In this document: one piece after another, positions 24,223-33,960 of the stretch | Layout: each line of letters starts with the position of its first letter | Numbering within the stretch: position 1 is the stretch's first letter | From: CAZBMJ01 sp964493205 | GTDB lineage: Bacteria > Myxococcota > UBA727 > JABDBI01 | Direction: 5' to 3' | Length of the DNA stretch: 54,497 nt | NCBI GenBank assembly: GCA_964493205.1 | Contig: CAZBMJ010000012.1 | Coordinates: forward strand, 1 to 54,497 | Notes under the pieces: model-generated | What the model was told of the DNA's origin: nothing | Database searches by the model: none | The model's input: only the letters and a program-made list of their open reading frames with translations | Made by a program: the position numbers and the translations under genes

Positions 24223-26871
24223 ATGAAAAATACAATGAAGTTTATACGTTCTTTTGCCGGCATTGATGAATATGTTTTAGAAAATGGTTTAAAATTATTG
24301 CTATTTAAAGAACCATCTCAAGCAAATGTCACCGTTAATATTACCTATTTGGTGGGCTCACGACATGAAGGCAGAGGCGAAGCTGGCATGGCTCATTTAT
24401 TAGAGCATATGCTTTTTAAGGGAACACAAAAGTGCAAAGACGTAAAAGGAGCCCTGCAAGATAGAGGAGCTTCTTTTAATGCTACTACTTGGTTTGATAG
24501 AACTAATTATTTTGAAACCCTAACGCCTACCAAAGATAATTTAGAATTTGCTTTAAGTCTTGAAGCAGATCGTATGATTAACAGCACTATTTTGCAAGAA
24601 GACTTAGACGCCGAAATGACCGTAGTAAGAAACGAATTTGAAATGGGTGAAAATAATCCTGTGCATGTTTTGCATGATCAAATGATGGCTGCGGCCTATA
24701 GATGGCATAATTATGGTAAAACTACCATTGGCAATCGCTCTGATATTGAAAGGGTGCCAGTTTCAAAGCTTAAAAAGTTTTATGAACATTATTATCAGCC
24801 TGATAACGCTGTATTAATCATTGCTGGACAATTTGATAAACAACAAGCGTTGGACTTAGTAGATAGGTATTTTGCTCCCCTTAAAAAGCCCACCCGTGTA
24901 CTTGATACTACTTATACTCAAGAGCCTGCACAAGATGGACCTAAAAAAGTTGTTTTAGAAAGAGTAGGGGATTTAGCAAATGTAGCCTTGGCTTATCATA
25001 TTCCTTCGGCCAGTCATGAAGATCACGCTGCAGTTAAGTTATTCATGGAAATGCTCACTGATGAACCTAGTGGTTTGATTTATAAAGAATTAGTCGCCTC
25101 TCTTAAGTGTTCTGAAATCTATTCAACAGTGTATGCTTTATGCGAGCCTGGTATGACCATGTGCTTTGTTAGACCAGCTACTCTTGATTTACTTTCAGAG
25201 GTCAAAAAATTATTTATTTCTCTAGTAGAAGAAAAAGCTGTTGATTTTATCACTAATGAAGGACTTAATAGAGTTAAAGCCCGTGCTTATAAAAAATTTA
25301 AACTTGCCACTGCCAATGCCAAAGATATGGCTTTAAGAATGAGCGAGTCTATGGCTTGTGGTGATTGGCGCTTATTCTTTTGGTATGCTGAGCAAATAAA
25401 AAGTGTAACCAAAGAAGACGTTATTAGAGTAGCCAAAAAATATTTTATAAGAAGCAACCGCACTTTGGGAGTATTTATACCCATAAAAGAAGTAAATAGA
25501 GCACTGATTACTTGTGCAGAAGATATAGAGCAAAAACTTGAAAATTTAAAAGAAAATCCTGATTTTAGCAGTGGTGAAGAGTTTATTGCTAAAAGCGAAA
25601 ATATTGAGCGTTTGACTATGCGAACTAATTCTAAAAAAGTTAATTTTGCTCATTTAGTTAAAAAAACTCGTAATTCTCAAGTAAAGTCCAAATTGATATT
25701 TCATTTTGGTAATGAAAACAATCTTAAGCCCTACATAGAAGAGCTTATGCTTTTGCCGTCATTATTTTGGCGTGGATGTAGTAAGTATAACCATCAGGCT
25801 ATTAAAGATCGTCTAGATTCTTTGTTATCAAGCATGGAAATTTATGGTGGTGTTGGCAGTGTAGTTGTTTCTATTAAGAGTGATAAGAATAATTTTATGA
25901 ATACTCTTTCCTTGCTTGGAGATATGTTATCTGCACCAACTCTTCTTGAATCTGATTTTAATATTATTAAAAAAAGAGAAATAGATGACTATGAAGAAAT
26001 TAAAAATGATCCACAAAAACTAGCATTAAACGAATTAGAAAGGCTTAAGGCACCTGTAGCAAAAACTAGCATTCACTATGTGCCTACGTTTGATGAAAAA
26101 ATTGAATATTTGTCAAAACTTAAACTAGAAAACATACAAAAAGCTTATGAAGTTATCAAATGGGCTCAATTAGATGCTTCTTTGGTAGGTGATTTTGATT
26201 GCAAAGATATGGCTGAAAATTTAGAAAAATTTTTAGGTTTTAAATCAGCTGCAGATAGTTTTGAACTAGTAACTAAGCCATTTATGCCTAATAAAATAGA
26301 AGAGAAAATTATTGATACCAAAGATAAAGAGATGGCATTATTAGCCTATGCTTTTAATTTTGCCCTAAAAGATGATGACAAAGATTATCCAAGCCTAAAG
26401 CTTGCTAATTATATCTTTGGTGAAAATATGAATTCTCGCCTCATGACCCGTATTAGAGAAAAAGAGGGAATTTCTTACGGTGCAGGTTCATGGTTAGAAG
26501 TGTCAAGACATAATGCTTCTGCTAGTTTTAATATGTATGCCATGTCTGCGCCAGCAAATATTAGCAAAGCTAAGCTTGCTATGATGGAAGAATGGCTTAA
26601 ATTTCTAGAATTTGGAGTCAATAAGCAAGAGTTTGAACAATCAAAAATAAGTATTGTGGCTAATTATGAAAATATGTTGGCTAACGATACCTATTTAGCA
26701 TCCAGTTTAGCTAATGATTTTATTGTACAACGAGATTTTCATTGGCGCGAAAAAAACTTTTTAAGTATGGTAGATTTAAGCTTAGACGAAATAAATTCTG
26801 TCATACAAAAATGGTTTTTAAATAAAGAATTTTCTGTGGTAATAGCAGGTGATGTTTCTTTGATGAAATAA
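24223..26871 (+). CDS. M16-family zinc metalloprotease, no signal peptide
   Basis: The 882-residue protein has the inverted zinc motif H58-L-L-E61-H62 (GMAHLLEHMLFKGT). The further family element VVRNEFEMGENNP carries the third-ligand glutamate. A second M16 half is recognisable near the end (NSRLMTRIREKEGISYGAG, the R/Y substrate-binding signature). No signal peptide is seen, so it is probably cytosolic, unlike the exported relative at 9191-11968. It starts 12 bases after glyS and is likely in the same operon. It probably degrades peptides; a specific substrate cannot be inferred. Confidence 0.88.
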   Translation: MKNTMKFIRSFAGIDEYVLENGLKLLLFKEPSQANVTVNITYLVGSRHEGRGEAGMAHLLEHMLFKGTQKCKDVKGALQDRGASFNATTWFDRTNYFETLTPTKDNLEFALSLEADRMINSTILQEDLDAEMTVVRNEFEMGENNPVHVLHDQMMAAAYRWHNYGKTTIGNRSDIERVPVSKLKKFYEHYYQPDNAVLIIAGQFDKQQALDLVDRYFAPLKKPTRVLDTTYTQEPAQDGPKKVVLERVGDLANVALAYHIPSASHEDHAAVKLFMEMLTDEPSGLIYKELVASLKCSEIYSTVYALCEPGMTMCFVRPATLDLLSEVKKLFISLVEEKAVDFITNEGLNRVKARAYKKFKLATANAKDMALRMSESMACGDWRLFFWYAEQIKSVTKEDVIRVAKKYFIRSNRTLGVFIPIKEVNRALITCAEDIEQKLENLKENPDFSSGEEFIAKSENIERLTMRTNSKKVNFAHLVKKTRNSQVKSKLIFHFGNENNLKPYIEELMLLPSLFWRGCSKYNHQAIKDRLDSLLSSMEIYGGVGSVVVSIKSDKNNFMNTLSLLGDMLSAPTLLESDFNIIKKREIDDYEEIKNDPQKLALNELERLKAPVAKTSIHYVPTFDEKIEYLSKLKLENIQKAYEVIKWAQLDASLVGDFDCKDMAENLEKFLGFKSAADSFELVTKPFMPNKIEEKIIDTKDKEMALLAYAFNFALKDDDKDYPSLKLANYIFGENMNSRLMTRIREKEGISYGAGSWLEVSRHNASASFNMYAMSAPANISKAKLAMMEEWLKFLEFGVNKQEFEQSKISIVANYENMLANDTYLASSLANDFIVQRDFHWREKNFLSMVDLSLDEINSVIQKWFLNKEFSVVIAGDVSLMK

Positions 26872-26888
26872 AATTAATATTCCCAAAC

Positions 26889-26967
26889 CGACGTCTTTGC
26901 TAGGCACAGTAAGCAATGAAGAAATCCAATTACTATATGCTCAAGCTTCGTAAAGACGTTAGTCTGG
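26889..26967. repeat. Palindromic repeat between convergent genes
   Basis: Arms CCGACGTCTTTG and TAAAGACGTTAG (core ACGTCTTT 26891-26898 with AAAGACGT 26952-26959) enclose TAGGCACAGTAAGCAATGAA, then GAAATCCA. The inner sequence resembles the widespread GAGGCA...AAGCAATCCA palindromic repeats of many bacteria. It lies between the M16 gene and a short minus-strand gene and may serve both as a terminator. Confidence 0.55.
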
Positions 26968-26981
26968 AAAGGCAATGTTAT

Positions 26982-27149
26982 TTAAAGCTTATGAACGCCA
27001 CTTAAGTCACTTATTTCTTGTATCGTAAGATCAAAATTTACTTCATTTTGTTCACTGCTAGTAGCAAAAGAAATATGAGCAAATAACGAAACTAAAGAGC
27101 CAATTAATAAGCTGCTCAGTAAAACAAATTTAGGGCTTAACGTTTTCAT
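26982..27149 (-). CDS. Small exported peptide, unknown
   Basis: The 55-residue product starts at an ATG with a good ribosome-binding site (GGAG, 7 bases upstream), which decides against the longer frame to 27218. A signal peptide occupies about residues 1-31 (VLLSSLLIGSLVSLFAHISFA), leaving a short acidic mature part of about 24 residues (SSEQNEVNFDLTIQEISDLS). I do not recognise it. Its expression is plausible from the start context but unproved. Confidence 0.5.
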   Translation of the reverse strand: MKTLSPKFVLLSSLLIGSLVSLFAHISFATSSEQNEVNFDLTIQEISDLSGVHKL

Positions 27150-27274
27150 ATAATTACTCCATAATGTGTATAAATTACTATAAATAATTAAGTTTTTTTT
27201 ACAAGATGATAAAAACACTAATTTTACTTATTATATAAATAATTAAAATATTTTAAGATAACTTTTTATTAAAT

Positions 27275-29920
27275 TTATTTATTATCATTAAATATTAATT
27301 CAAATTGTGTGTAAACACCCTGTTTTGAAGTACAGCGTATTTTGCCGGCATGTTCTTCCATAACTTTTTTACAAAATGCCAAACCTTGCCCAGAAGTACC
27401 TTTAGTGCTGAAGCCTTCATCAAATATTTGGAATAAAATATTTCTGCCTATTCCTATACCGTTATCTTTAATAAATAACGATAAATCGCTAGCCCATATT
27501 TCTATTTTACCATCAGGTTTATCTTTAATAGCATTAAAAGCATTTTCAACAAGATTGATAAGCACATGAACTATTTCTGATGGCATTACCGCGATAAAAA
27601 AATTATGATAGGTATTGATTACTATTTTTTTTCGTTGCTCAAAACTAAAAGAAGGATCAAGAATAGCTTCTTTAGCTAAAGAAATAATATCTACAGTTTC
27701 TAACTGTCTTTCGGAGTTTAGTTTTTTATCCATTTTGTGAAGTAAAGAATGTAGCGTATTAGAAGCTCTTTCGCCCATCCCGTTAAGGTTAAAAGGCAGT
27801 TCTTTTAATTGCTGCAATTCTTCATCGGGTAATAGATTCGACGAAATTAAGTTATGGGTACATGCTAGCTTATACCCATAAATGAGTGTTGATATCCTTT
27901 CTTCTAAGAAAAAAGCAGACACTCCTACTCCTGATAATGAACGGGCAGCTTCGTGAGTAATTTTGCTACTCACCGATCGATACATGTCATTTTCTTGCTC
28001 TTTAAAAAAGAGTAAACAAATAATTGCACTAATTAAATGTACTATTAAGCAAATTTCGCCTATCCTTATGACATATTCACTAAAATTAATTCCCACAAGC
28101 GTAGTGATAAAAACAGCGAGCAAAGCACCAATAACGCCTGTTATTAATGCCATATTGGGTTTGGTTGTTATTAATAATAAAACAATAATAATACCAATAT
28201 CAAGAAGCCAAATACTATGATAATTACTTTGAAAATACATCAAAAAAGCTAGAGTAGGTAAGGAAAGTGTTATAAGTATATGCCACACTAAAGGAAAATA
28301 TTTGAATAAATTGCTAGGCCAAATTTCTTTAAATAAAATCAAAAAGCTAAAAAGGGAAGTTAATGGATAAATAAAGAAAAAAGGCATACTTACTAAGTTA
28401 AAAGTGGGAATCATTAAAAAGAAAGGGTATACAGAATTAATAATGGCAATGGTAGCAAAAACGTTGCAATGCTCTATTCTTTTTACGGATAACTCAAATA
28501 ATTTAAACTTTTTCTTTTTATGTTTTTGATCTCCGTAGGATTTGCTAAAACTAGTTTTATTAAGATAATGAGAAATAAATAAACTAGTGCCCGTTATTGC
28601 TATAGCTATTAAGCCTGCGTAAAATTTATACATATCAAAGATAAAAAAAGCGATAAATAAAAAAATTATAGAAATACTTATACTGCTTAAAAGGGCTTTT
28701 TTAGATGGTTTAAAATTTAAAAAGCCTAGCATGTAAAGAACAAGCATTACTGAGCTATTAATAAAAACTATAAAATAAGCAATAGAAAAAATCGTGCTCC
28801 CATATAAAGCTAAGCATGCCGCCCCTATTCCTATTCCTAATACTGCAAATTTAGCTATTTTTAATTTTTCTACTTCATTTAGTTCTTTCTTAAATAGAGG
28901 AATAAAAAGGTCCTGCGTAATGGCTATACAAGCTACGTTTAAATAAGAAGTAATAGTCGACATTAAGGTGGCGAGTAGTCCAAAAATAATTAAGCCTTTA
29001 CCTATAGGAGAAATGGTATCAATAATACTTAACAAGGCTAGTTTAGGCTCTACTTGGGGTATTATTATGCGTGCATACAAGCCAACTATCATCATACATA
29101 TAAAAAAAATAAAATTTATTAATGCTGTTCCTATAAAAGATTTTTTTATTTGGTGAATATTTTTAGCCATTAGCATTCTTTGCAAAGCTAAAGGAAAAAG
29201 TGCTGGTAAAGCATGATAAATAAACTTACTTAAACTTTTATAAAGGTTTAAAATAGGCGGCTGTGGGTGAGAAGTATTAGACAAAGCACTCACTAAATCC
29301 TTAAAGGCACCTAAGGAAGATAAAAGAATGCAGCAAAGAAGAGGCAAAATAATAATAAAAAAAGTAAATTGTATAATGTTGCTCATAACAAGAGCTTTAA
29401 TACCACCACGCAGGCAATATATAAGCGTAAATAATAGGGCTCCAAATGCAGAAAAAATATGAGGAATATTAAAGAAATAATGACATATAAAACACACTAC
29501 CATAATTTGGACAGTAAGTATTAGAATACTTTCAAGTAAGCCAGTAAAGCCCATGATAATTTTTGCTTCTCTGCCATACATTTTTTCTAAGATATCGCCA
29601 GGAGATAAGGAATTTTCTAAATAAGGTCCCATTTTTTTAGCTACCCACAAACCTGTCCATAGATGAGCAATAAAGATGGCTATACAAGGAATAAGATAAA
29701 AATAACCTTTAGAAAAAAACGCTGCTACTATACTGATAATACTTGAACCAGTTACCATACCAGCAAAAATAGTTGAAAGAATAATGAGCGTAGAAAAATT
29801 TCTTTTGCCAATAAAAAAATCAGTAAAGGTTTGTGCTTCTTGCTGATTTTTTTTACCTACAATTAAGCCTAGTATGAGCAACAGGGCTAAACACGATGTA
29901 ACTATAAATTCAACAATCAT
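27275..29920 (-). CDS. SLC5-type sodium symporter fused to a histidine kinase
   Basis: The protein (881 residues from the preferred ATG preceded by GGTGA; 889 if counted from 29944) begins with a sodium:solute symporter domain of about 12-13 membrane helices (about 1-450). Further membrane helices and a C-terminal kinase follow. Kinase motifs are a likely phospho-accepting His in SSKITHEAARSLSG, the N box NLVENAFNAI, the G1 box DNGIGI, the F box FSTKGTSG and the G2 box GQGLAFCKKV. The layout matches the CbrA-like transporter-sensor idea, in which solute uptake or binding is coupled to signalling. No response-regulator gene is nearby, so it is an orphan sensor. The residues around the symporter sodium sites were not checked one by one. 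Confidence 0.87.
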   Translation of the reverse strand: MIVEFIVTSCLALLLILGLIVGKKNQQEAQTFTDFFIGKRNFSTLIILSTIFAGMVTGSSIISIVAAFFSKGYFYLIPCIAIFIAHLWTGLWVAKKMGPYLENSLSPGDILEKMYGREAKIIMGFTGLLESILILTVQIMVVCFICHYFFNIPHIFSAFGALLFTLIYCLRGGIKALVMSNIIQFTFFIIILPLLCCILLSSLGAFKDLVSALSNTSHPQPPILNLYKSLSKFIYHALPALFPLALQRMLMAKNIHQIKKSFIGTALINFIFFICMMIVGLYARIIIPQVEPKLALLSIIDTISPIGKGLIIFGLLATLMSTITSYLNVACIAITQDLFIPLFKKELNEVEKLKIAKFAVLGIGIGAACLALYGSTIFSIAYFIVFINSSVMLVLYMLGFLNFKPSKKALLSSISISIIFLFIAFFIFDMYKFYAGLIAIAITGTSLFISHYLNKTSFSKSYGDQKHKKKKFKLFELSVKRIEHCNVFATIAIINSVYPFFLMIPTFNLVSMPFFFIYPLTSLFSFLILFKEIWPSNLFKYFPLVWHILITLSLPTLAFLMYFQSNYHSIWLLDIGIIIVLLLITTKPNMALITGVIGALLAVFITTLVGINFSEYVIRIGEICLIVHLISAIICLLFFKEQENDMYRSVSSKITHEAARSLSGVGVSAFFLEERISTLIYGYKLACTHNLISSNLLPDEELQQLKELPFNLNGMGERASNTLHSLLHKMDKKLNSERQLETVDIISLAKEAILDPSFSFEQRKKIVINTYHNFFIAVMPSEIVHVLINLVENAFNAIKDKPDGKIEIWASDLSLFIKDNGIGIGRNILFQIFDEGFSTKGTSGQGLAFCKKVMEEHAGKIRCTSKQGVYTQFELIFNDNK

Positions 29921-29944
29921 TTTTTCACCAAAAAATCCTCTCAA

Positions 29945-30317
29945 AGGCGTTAATTTATTGAATAAAAAAATAATTAATTAAATAAGGAATAAGGTAAGTT
30001 CGCAGATAGTTACGAGTAATGGGTAATAGTAATAAAAGAGTAAATAAGCAATATCTGTTGGATAATTTTATTTAGTAAAGAATGCCTTAAATGCTTGGTG
30101 CATAAAATACCTATTCTATAACACATCGTGCGAGCCATCCAGATAATTAATCTTTAAACAAGTCACGCTAGCTAGAAACAGTGTTATTATTAGAGTTAAA
30201 AAATATATTTAATAACATATTGTTAATTCTGCTATTTGTTTAATCATATACCTTTTAATGGATATGAAAAAAGCTTTATACTATATTTATTAAGTTAGTT
30301 ACTTTTATTGGTGATGT
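29945..30317. repeat. Intergenic stretch with a degenerate copy of the dispersed palindrome
   Basis: No gene is seen in these 373 bases. At about 30115-30180 the pieces TCGTGCGAGCCATCCAGATA and ATTAATCTTTAAACAAGTCACGC match the 18868-18972 repeat, but the right end has decayed. A TATACT-like element around 30279 may be a -10 box for the following lipoprotein gene. Confidence 0.5.
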
Positions 30318-31022
30318 ATGCTTAATAAATTGTTTTTACTTTTTAGCTTATTTCTTTTGTCTTCTTGTAAGCAAAGTTTAGAGCAAAAAGAGATGGAGCG
30401 TTTATTGAATTCACTCAATACTCAATCAGGATCTTATTATAATGCTTCTTCTGCAGATTTTGAAAACTTAAATCGGGCGCCAAAACTTCCACCAAGCAAT
30501 GCGGGCGGAGGGGGCGTTGGTATTGAAATAACCAATGGTGTGCCTAATCAAAATCAAAAAGGCTATTGTGGCGATGGTATAATTAACGGCGATAATGAAC
30601 ATTGTGATAGAAATGCTCTTTTATTTACTCAGTGTTCAGAATTTAATGGTGGTTTATATGGAGATATAAGTTGTTCGCAAGACTGCCATTTTAACATAAG
30701 TGAGTGTATTACTACAGCTGTAGATAAAAAATTTGGTGGCCGTTCTGAAACTTGTAAATGTAACTGTGATCCTGCCTTATGCCAAGGGGCTTGTGCGGGT
30801 GCAGCAGGTACTTCTGAATCTACCTGTTTTTTTGATTGCAGAAGGAAAAACTGTACGTGCCAGTGCGAAGATTTATTTGAGTTCGCTTTTAATGGTGGCA
30901 ATATACAATGCCGTTGCGTAACTGATGCTAGTGGGGCTCCTAACTGTGCTTGCTCATTAGATCAGATAGAAGGTATCGTTATAACCAAACCAAATCTATC
31001 TTTAAGTGCTCCTGCTGCATAA
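30318..31022 (+). CDS. Cys-rich lipoprotein with Myxococcus-type repeat
   Basis: The 234-residue protein has a clear lipobox (LFLLSSC, Cys17). A low-complexity linker with Gly-rich NAGGGGVG leads to a Cys-rich region from residue 84 holding about 20 Cys. The element CGDGIINGDNEHC (84-96) matches the Cys-rich repeat often found in Myxococcus and other deltaproteobacterial surface proteins (CGDGIvNGdEqCD). The Cys residues are probably paired as disulfides, giving a compact exported domain. A binding partner is unknown. It is convergent with the NSS transporter gene (8 bases apart). Confidence 0.83.
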   Translation: MLNKLFLLFSLFLLSSCKQSLEQKEMERLLNSLNTQSGSYYNASSADFENLNRAPKLPPSNAGGGGVGIEITNGVPNQNQKGYCGDGIINGDNEHCDRNALLFTQCSEFNGGLYGDISCSQDCHFNISECITTAVDKKFGGRSETCKCNCDPALCQGACAGAAGTSESTCFFDCRRKNCTCQCEDLFEFAFNGGNIQCRCVTDASGAPNCACSLDQIEGIVITKPNLSLSAPAA

Positions 31023-31030
31023 ATTTTAAT

Positions 31031-32521
31031 TTAAGGTATACACCTACGCTCAGAATTAGGAGTAAAACATTTTTTTTGAGAAAGTATAAAAGCGATTATT
31101 ACTACTCCTAAAAGCCAAGACCATCTTACCGTGTTGTTAATAGTGTACTCTTGATTATACTCGTCAATTAATGCTCCAATAAAGCCTATAATTAAGAATG
31201 CTAAACTTGCATATTTTAAAAAATAGTAATTAAAGCTTTTAGAGTTTTTACTGAACCATATTTTATGGTTACTTATTTGTTTGTCGTAATACATAAATAC
31301 AATTATTTGTGCGATACCACCAAATAAAAAAGTGTATCCCATAACCATTGGAGTAAGAGCCCCAATTATATAAGTTGCATTGCCAAAACAAAAGAAGATA
31401 GACATACAAAACATCAGTATGATACTTATGCTTACGGCCTTTTTACGAGTAAGATTAAATTCAACTTCTACGTTACCAGCAACGGACTCTACAATAGAAA
31501 AAACTCCTGTAATACCAGCTATAAAAACACAGAAGAAAAATAAACCGCCAATAATAGGCTGCAAATAAGGAGAAAAGGTGTGTAATATTTGTGGGAAAAT
31601 AATAAAGCCCATTTCAAAGGTAGAATCAGATTTCACTATTTCGTTAAAAGGAATACCGGTTTCATGGCTCATAAAACCAACACAACCAAAAATAGCAAAC
31701 CCTGAAATTATTGAAATAAAAATATCACCTAAGGCCACCATAACCATAGCTTTTTTTAAGTTAGTTTTTTTTGAGGTATGTCGTGAATAGCCAACAATAA
31801 TGCCGATACCTAAGGAAAAACTAAAAAATACATGCCCAAAAACATCACGCCACAAATTAAAATCTTTAAGTTTTGAAAAATCTGGTGTTAGGTAATGAGA
31901 AAAACCTATGCTAGCTCCCGGTAGAAAAGCTACAATGATACTAAAAATAATAATAATTATGAATAATAGGGGCAAAAACCAAGAACAAATTTTTTCAACA
32001 CCTTGTCCAATATTTTTTGCTACAATCGTCCAGGTAAAAATACTTACTAAAATAGTACAGATAAATATGGGTAAGCTAATGTCGTTAAATAAATAAATCG
32101 AACCTGAATCTTTTAAAAATTCATGCTTAAAAAAATAAGCTGTATCAGCGCTAATTAAATTTTGCGAAGCAAAATAAGTATAGGCCACAGACCAACTGGT
32201 TAATACAGAATAAAATGCGCCAATAGTTAAGCACGATAAAGCAGATATCCAACCACAACTTTTCCAGACTTTTGGTAATACTTTGCCATAAGCTGAAGCT
32301 ATGGGTAAACCATAAGTATTGCCAATAATTCCTTCTAGTAAAAGCATTGGTACGCCTATTACAAAATTTGCTGTTAAAAAAGGAATTAAAAAAGCACCAC
32401 CACCGTTTCTATAGCATTGAGCGCTAAAAGCTAAAATGTTAGCAAAACCGACTGCAGAGCCTACCATTGCAAAAATATAGCCAGATTCTTTTACCCACGT
32501 CATTTTGTCAGATTTACTCAT
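31031..32521 (-). CDS. NSS-family sodium-dependent amino-acid-type transporter
   Basis: The 496-residue membrane protein belongs to the neurotransmitter:sodium symporter family (LeuT, TnaT). The first helix is diagnostic: GYIFAMVGSAVGFANILAFS (family AxxGxAVGLGNxWRFP), followed by NGGGAFLIPFL. Eleven to twelve helices are expected. In the family it imports an amino acid or related compound with sodium across the inner membrane. The substrate cannot be told. The canonical tryptophan-arginine after GN is replaced by IL, which weakens a transport-gating position. It is divergent from the AGCS gene. Confidence 0.88.
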   Translation of the reverse strand: MSKSDKMTWVKESGYIFAMVGSAVGFANILAFSAQCYRNGGGAFLIPFLTANFVIGVPMLLLEGIIGNTYGLPIASAYGKVLPKVWKSCGWISALSCLTIGAFYSVLTSWSVAYTYFASQNLISADTAYFFKHEFLKDSGSIYLFNDISLPIFICTILVSIFTWTIVAKNIGQGVEKICSWFLPLLFIIIIIFSIIVAFLPGASIGFSHYLTPDFSKLKDFNLWRDVFGHVFFSFSLGIGIIVGYSRHTSKKTNLKKAMVMVALGDIFISIISGFAIFGCVGFMSHETGIPFNEIVKSDSTFEMGFIIFPQILHTFSPYLQPIIGGLFFFCVFIAGITGVFSIVESVAGNVEVEFNLTRKKAVSISIILMFCMSIFFCFGNATYIIGALTPMVMGYTFLFGGIAQIIVFMYYDKQISNHKIWFSKNSKSFNYYFLKYASLAFLIIGFIGALIDEYNQEYTINNTVRWSWLLGVVIIAFILSQKKCFTPNSERRCIP

Positions 32522-32646
32522 TAATATCCCTTATATTTTTTGAAAAAGTAACTTATTTTTTTGAAAATAAAAGTGAGCATTGACATATAATAGCTATTTT
32601 TGTAGTTCCATATATCTACATAGCTAGACACCTTTGGAAACTATCA

Positions 32647-33960
32647 ATGAATTTTATACTAGATTTTCTAAAAATCTTAGAAGTTTTTTTATGGTCATAT
32701 TTAGGTTTTTTCTTAATAATTTTTGCTGGTCTCTACTTATCTATTCAATCCAAATTTGTTCAAGTTTTTGGTTTGTCAAAAGCATTAAAAAATTTTTTTT
32801 GTTCTTTTACCCCTCAAAAAAATCAAGGAAAAAGAGGGGTTAGCCCTATAGAAGTATTTTTTGCCTCCTTAGGAGGCTGCATTGGTTTAGGCAATATTGT
32901 CTCCATTGCGGTGGCTATTCAAATAGGAGGCCCTGGAGCTTTGGTGTGGGTTTGGGTAGCAGCGTTTTTAGGTATGATTTTAAAATATGCTGAAGTTTAT
33001 TTAGGGTTAAAATTTCGGGTGGAAAATACTATGGGCAGCTATGATGGTGGGCCAATGTTTTTTTTGCGTTACGCATTTCCCAAATTTCCTATTATAGCTA
33101 ATGTTATGGCTGTCTTAATGTGTTTGTATGGCACTGATATTTATTTGTTTGGCATCATTAAAGAATCTTTTGTGGAAAATTTTTCATTTTCTCCATTCTT
33201 AGTGATCGCTTTACTATTAATACTAATACTTCTGAGCGTTATGGGTGGAGTAAGACGAGTAGGCTTGATCAATGCTTGGTTAATACCAATCTTTATAGGC
33301 TTTTTCTTGTTAATGGTTATCTATATTTTGGGTGTTAATTATCAAAAAATTCCCTCTATATTTTTAGGTATTATTTCATCAGCTTTTAGTGGACATGCAG
33401 CTATGGGTGGATTTGTTGGCTCTAGCATTATGTTGACCATATCTAGGGGGATATCAAGTGCTTGTTATTCAGGAGATGTGGGTATTGGCTATGCTTCTAT
33501 TATCCATGCAGAGACTCGCGTACAAGATAAATCTAATCAAGCAAGCCTAGCTATAGTGGGTATTTTTTTTGATACGATTATTGTTTGTACGGCAGTAATT
33601 TTATTAGTCTTAAGCACTGGTGTATGGCTAGACCCCAACCTTAAAGGCTCTTTGATTGTGCAAACAGCTTTGAGTCAGTATTTCCCCTACATGAATTTAT
33701 TTATGTCTTTGTTCATATTTATGCTTGGTTATTCAACTATTATAGCTTATATGTGCGCCGGCATTAAGTCTGCCCAATTTTTATCTCCCAAAAGGGGCAA
33801 AAATATATTTTTGTTATTTTCTTCTATAGCGTTTGTTTTGTTTTCTTTTTTTGACGCTTCTATTGCTTTAAGCATCATGTATACCTGTGGTGGACTTTTA
33901 ATGCTTATTAATATTGCTGGTATTATGGCTTTACGAAACTATATTAGTTTTCGCTTTTAA
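32647..33960 (+). CDS. AGCS-family alanine/glycine:cation symporter
   Basis: The 437-residue membrane protein shows the AGCS signature GCIGLGNIVSIAVAIQIGGP and GALVWVWVAAFLGM near residues 75-115, followed by KYAEVYLGLKFR. About ten membrane helices are seen. Members import alanine or glycine with sodium or protons. The start ATG has only a weak purine stretch (TTTGGAAA) before it. The last 17 bases overlap the convergent symporter gene. Confidence 0.88.
   Translation: MNFILDFLKILEVFLWSYLGFFLIIFAGLYLSIQSKFVQVFGLSKALKNFFCSFTPQKNQGKRGVSPIEVFFASLGGCIGLGNIVSIAVAIQIGGPGALVWVWVAAFLGMILKYAEVYLGLKFRVENTMGSYDGGPMFFLRYAFPKFPIIANVMAVLMCLYGTDIYLFGIIKESFVENFSFSPFLVIALLLILILLSVMGGVRRVGLINAWLIPIFIGFFLLMVIYILGVNYQKIPSIFLGIISSAFSGHAAMGGFVGSSIMLTISRGISSACYSGDVGIGYASIIHAETRVQDKSNQASLAIVGIFFDTIIVCTAVILLVLSTGVWLDPNLKGSLIVQTALSQYFPYMNLFMSLFIFMLGYSTIIAYMCAGIKSAQFLSPKRGKNIFLLFSSIAFVLFSFFDASIALSIMYTCGGLLMLINIAGIMALRNYISFRF

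Noticed and set aside
26982..27218. Longer 78-codon version of the small exported peptide
   Set aside because: The internal ATG at 27149 has the ribosome-binding site and begins a proper signal peptide.
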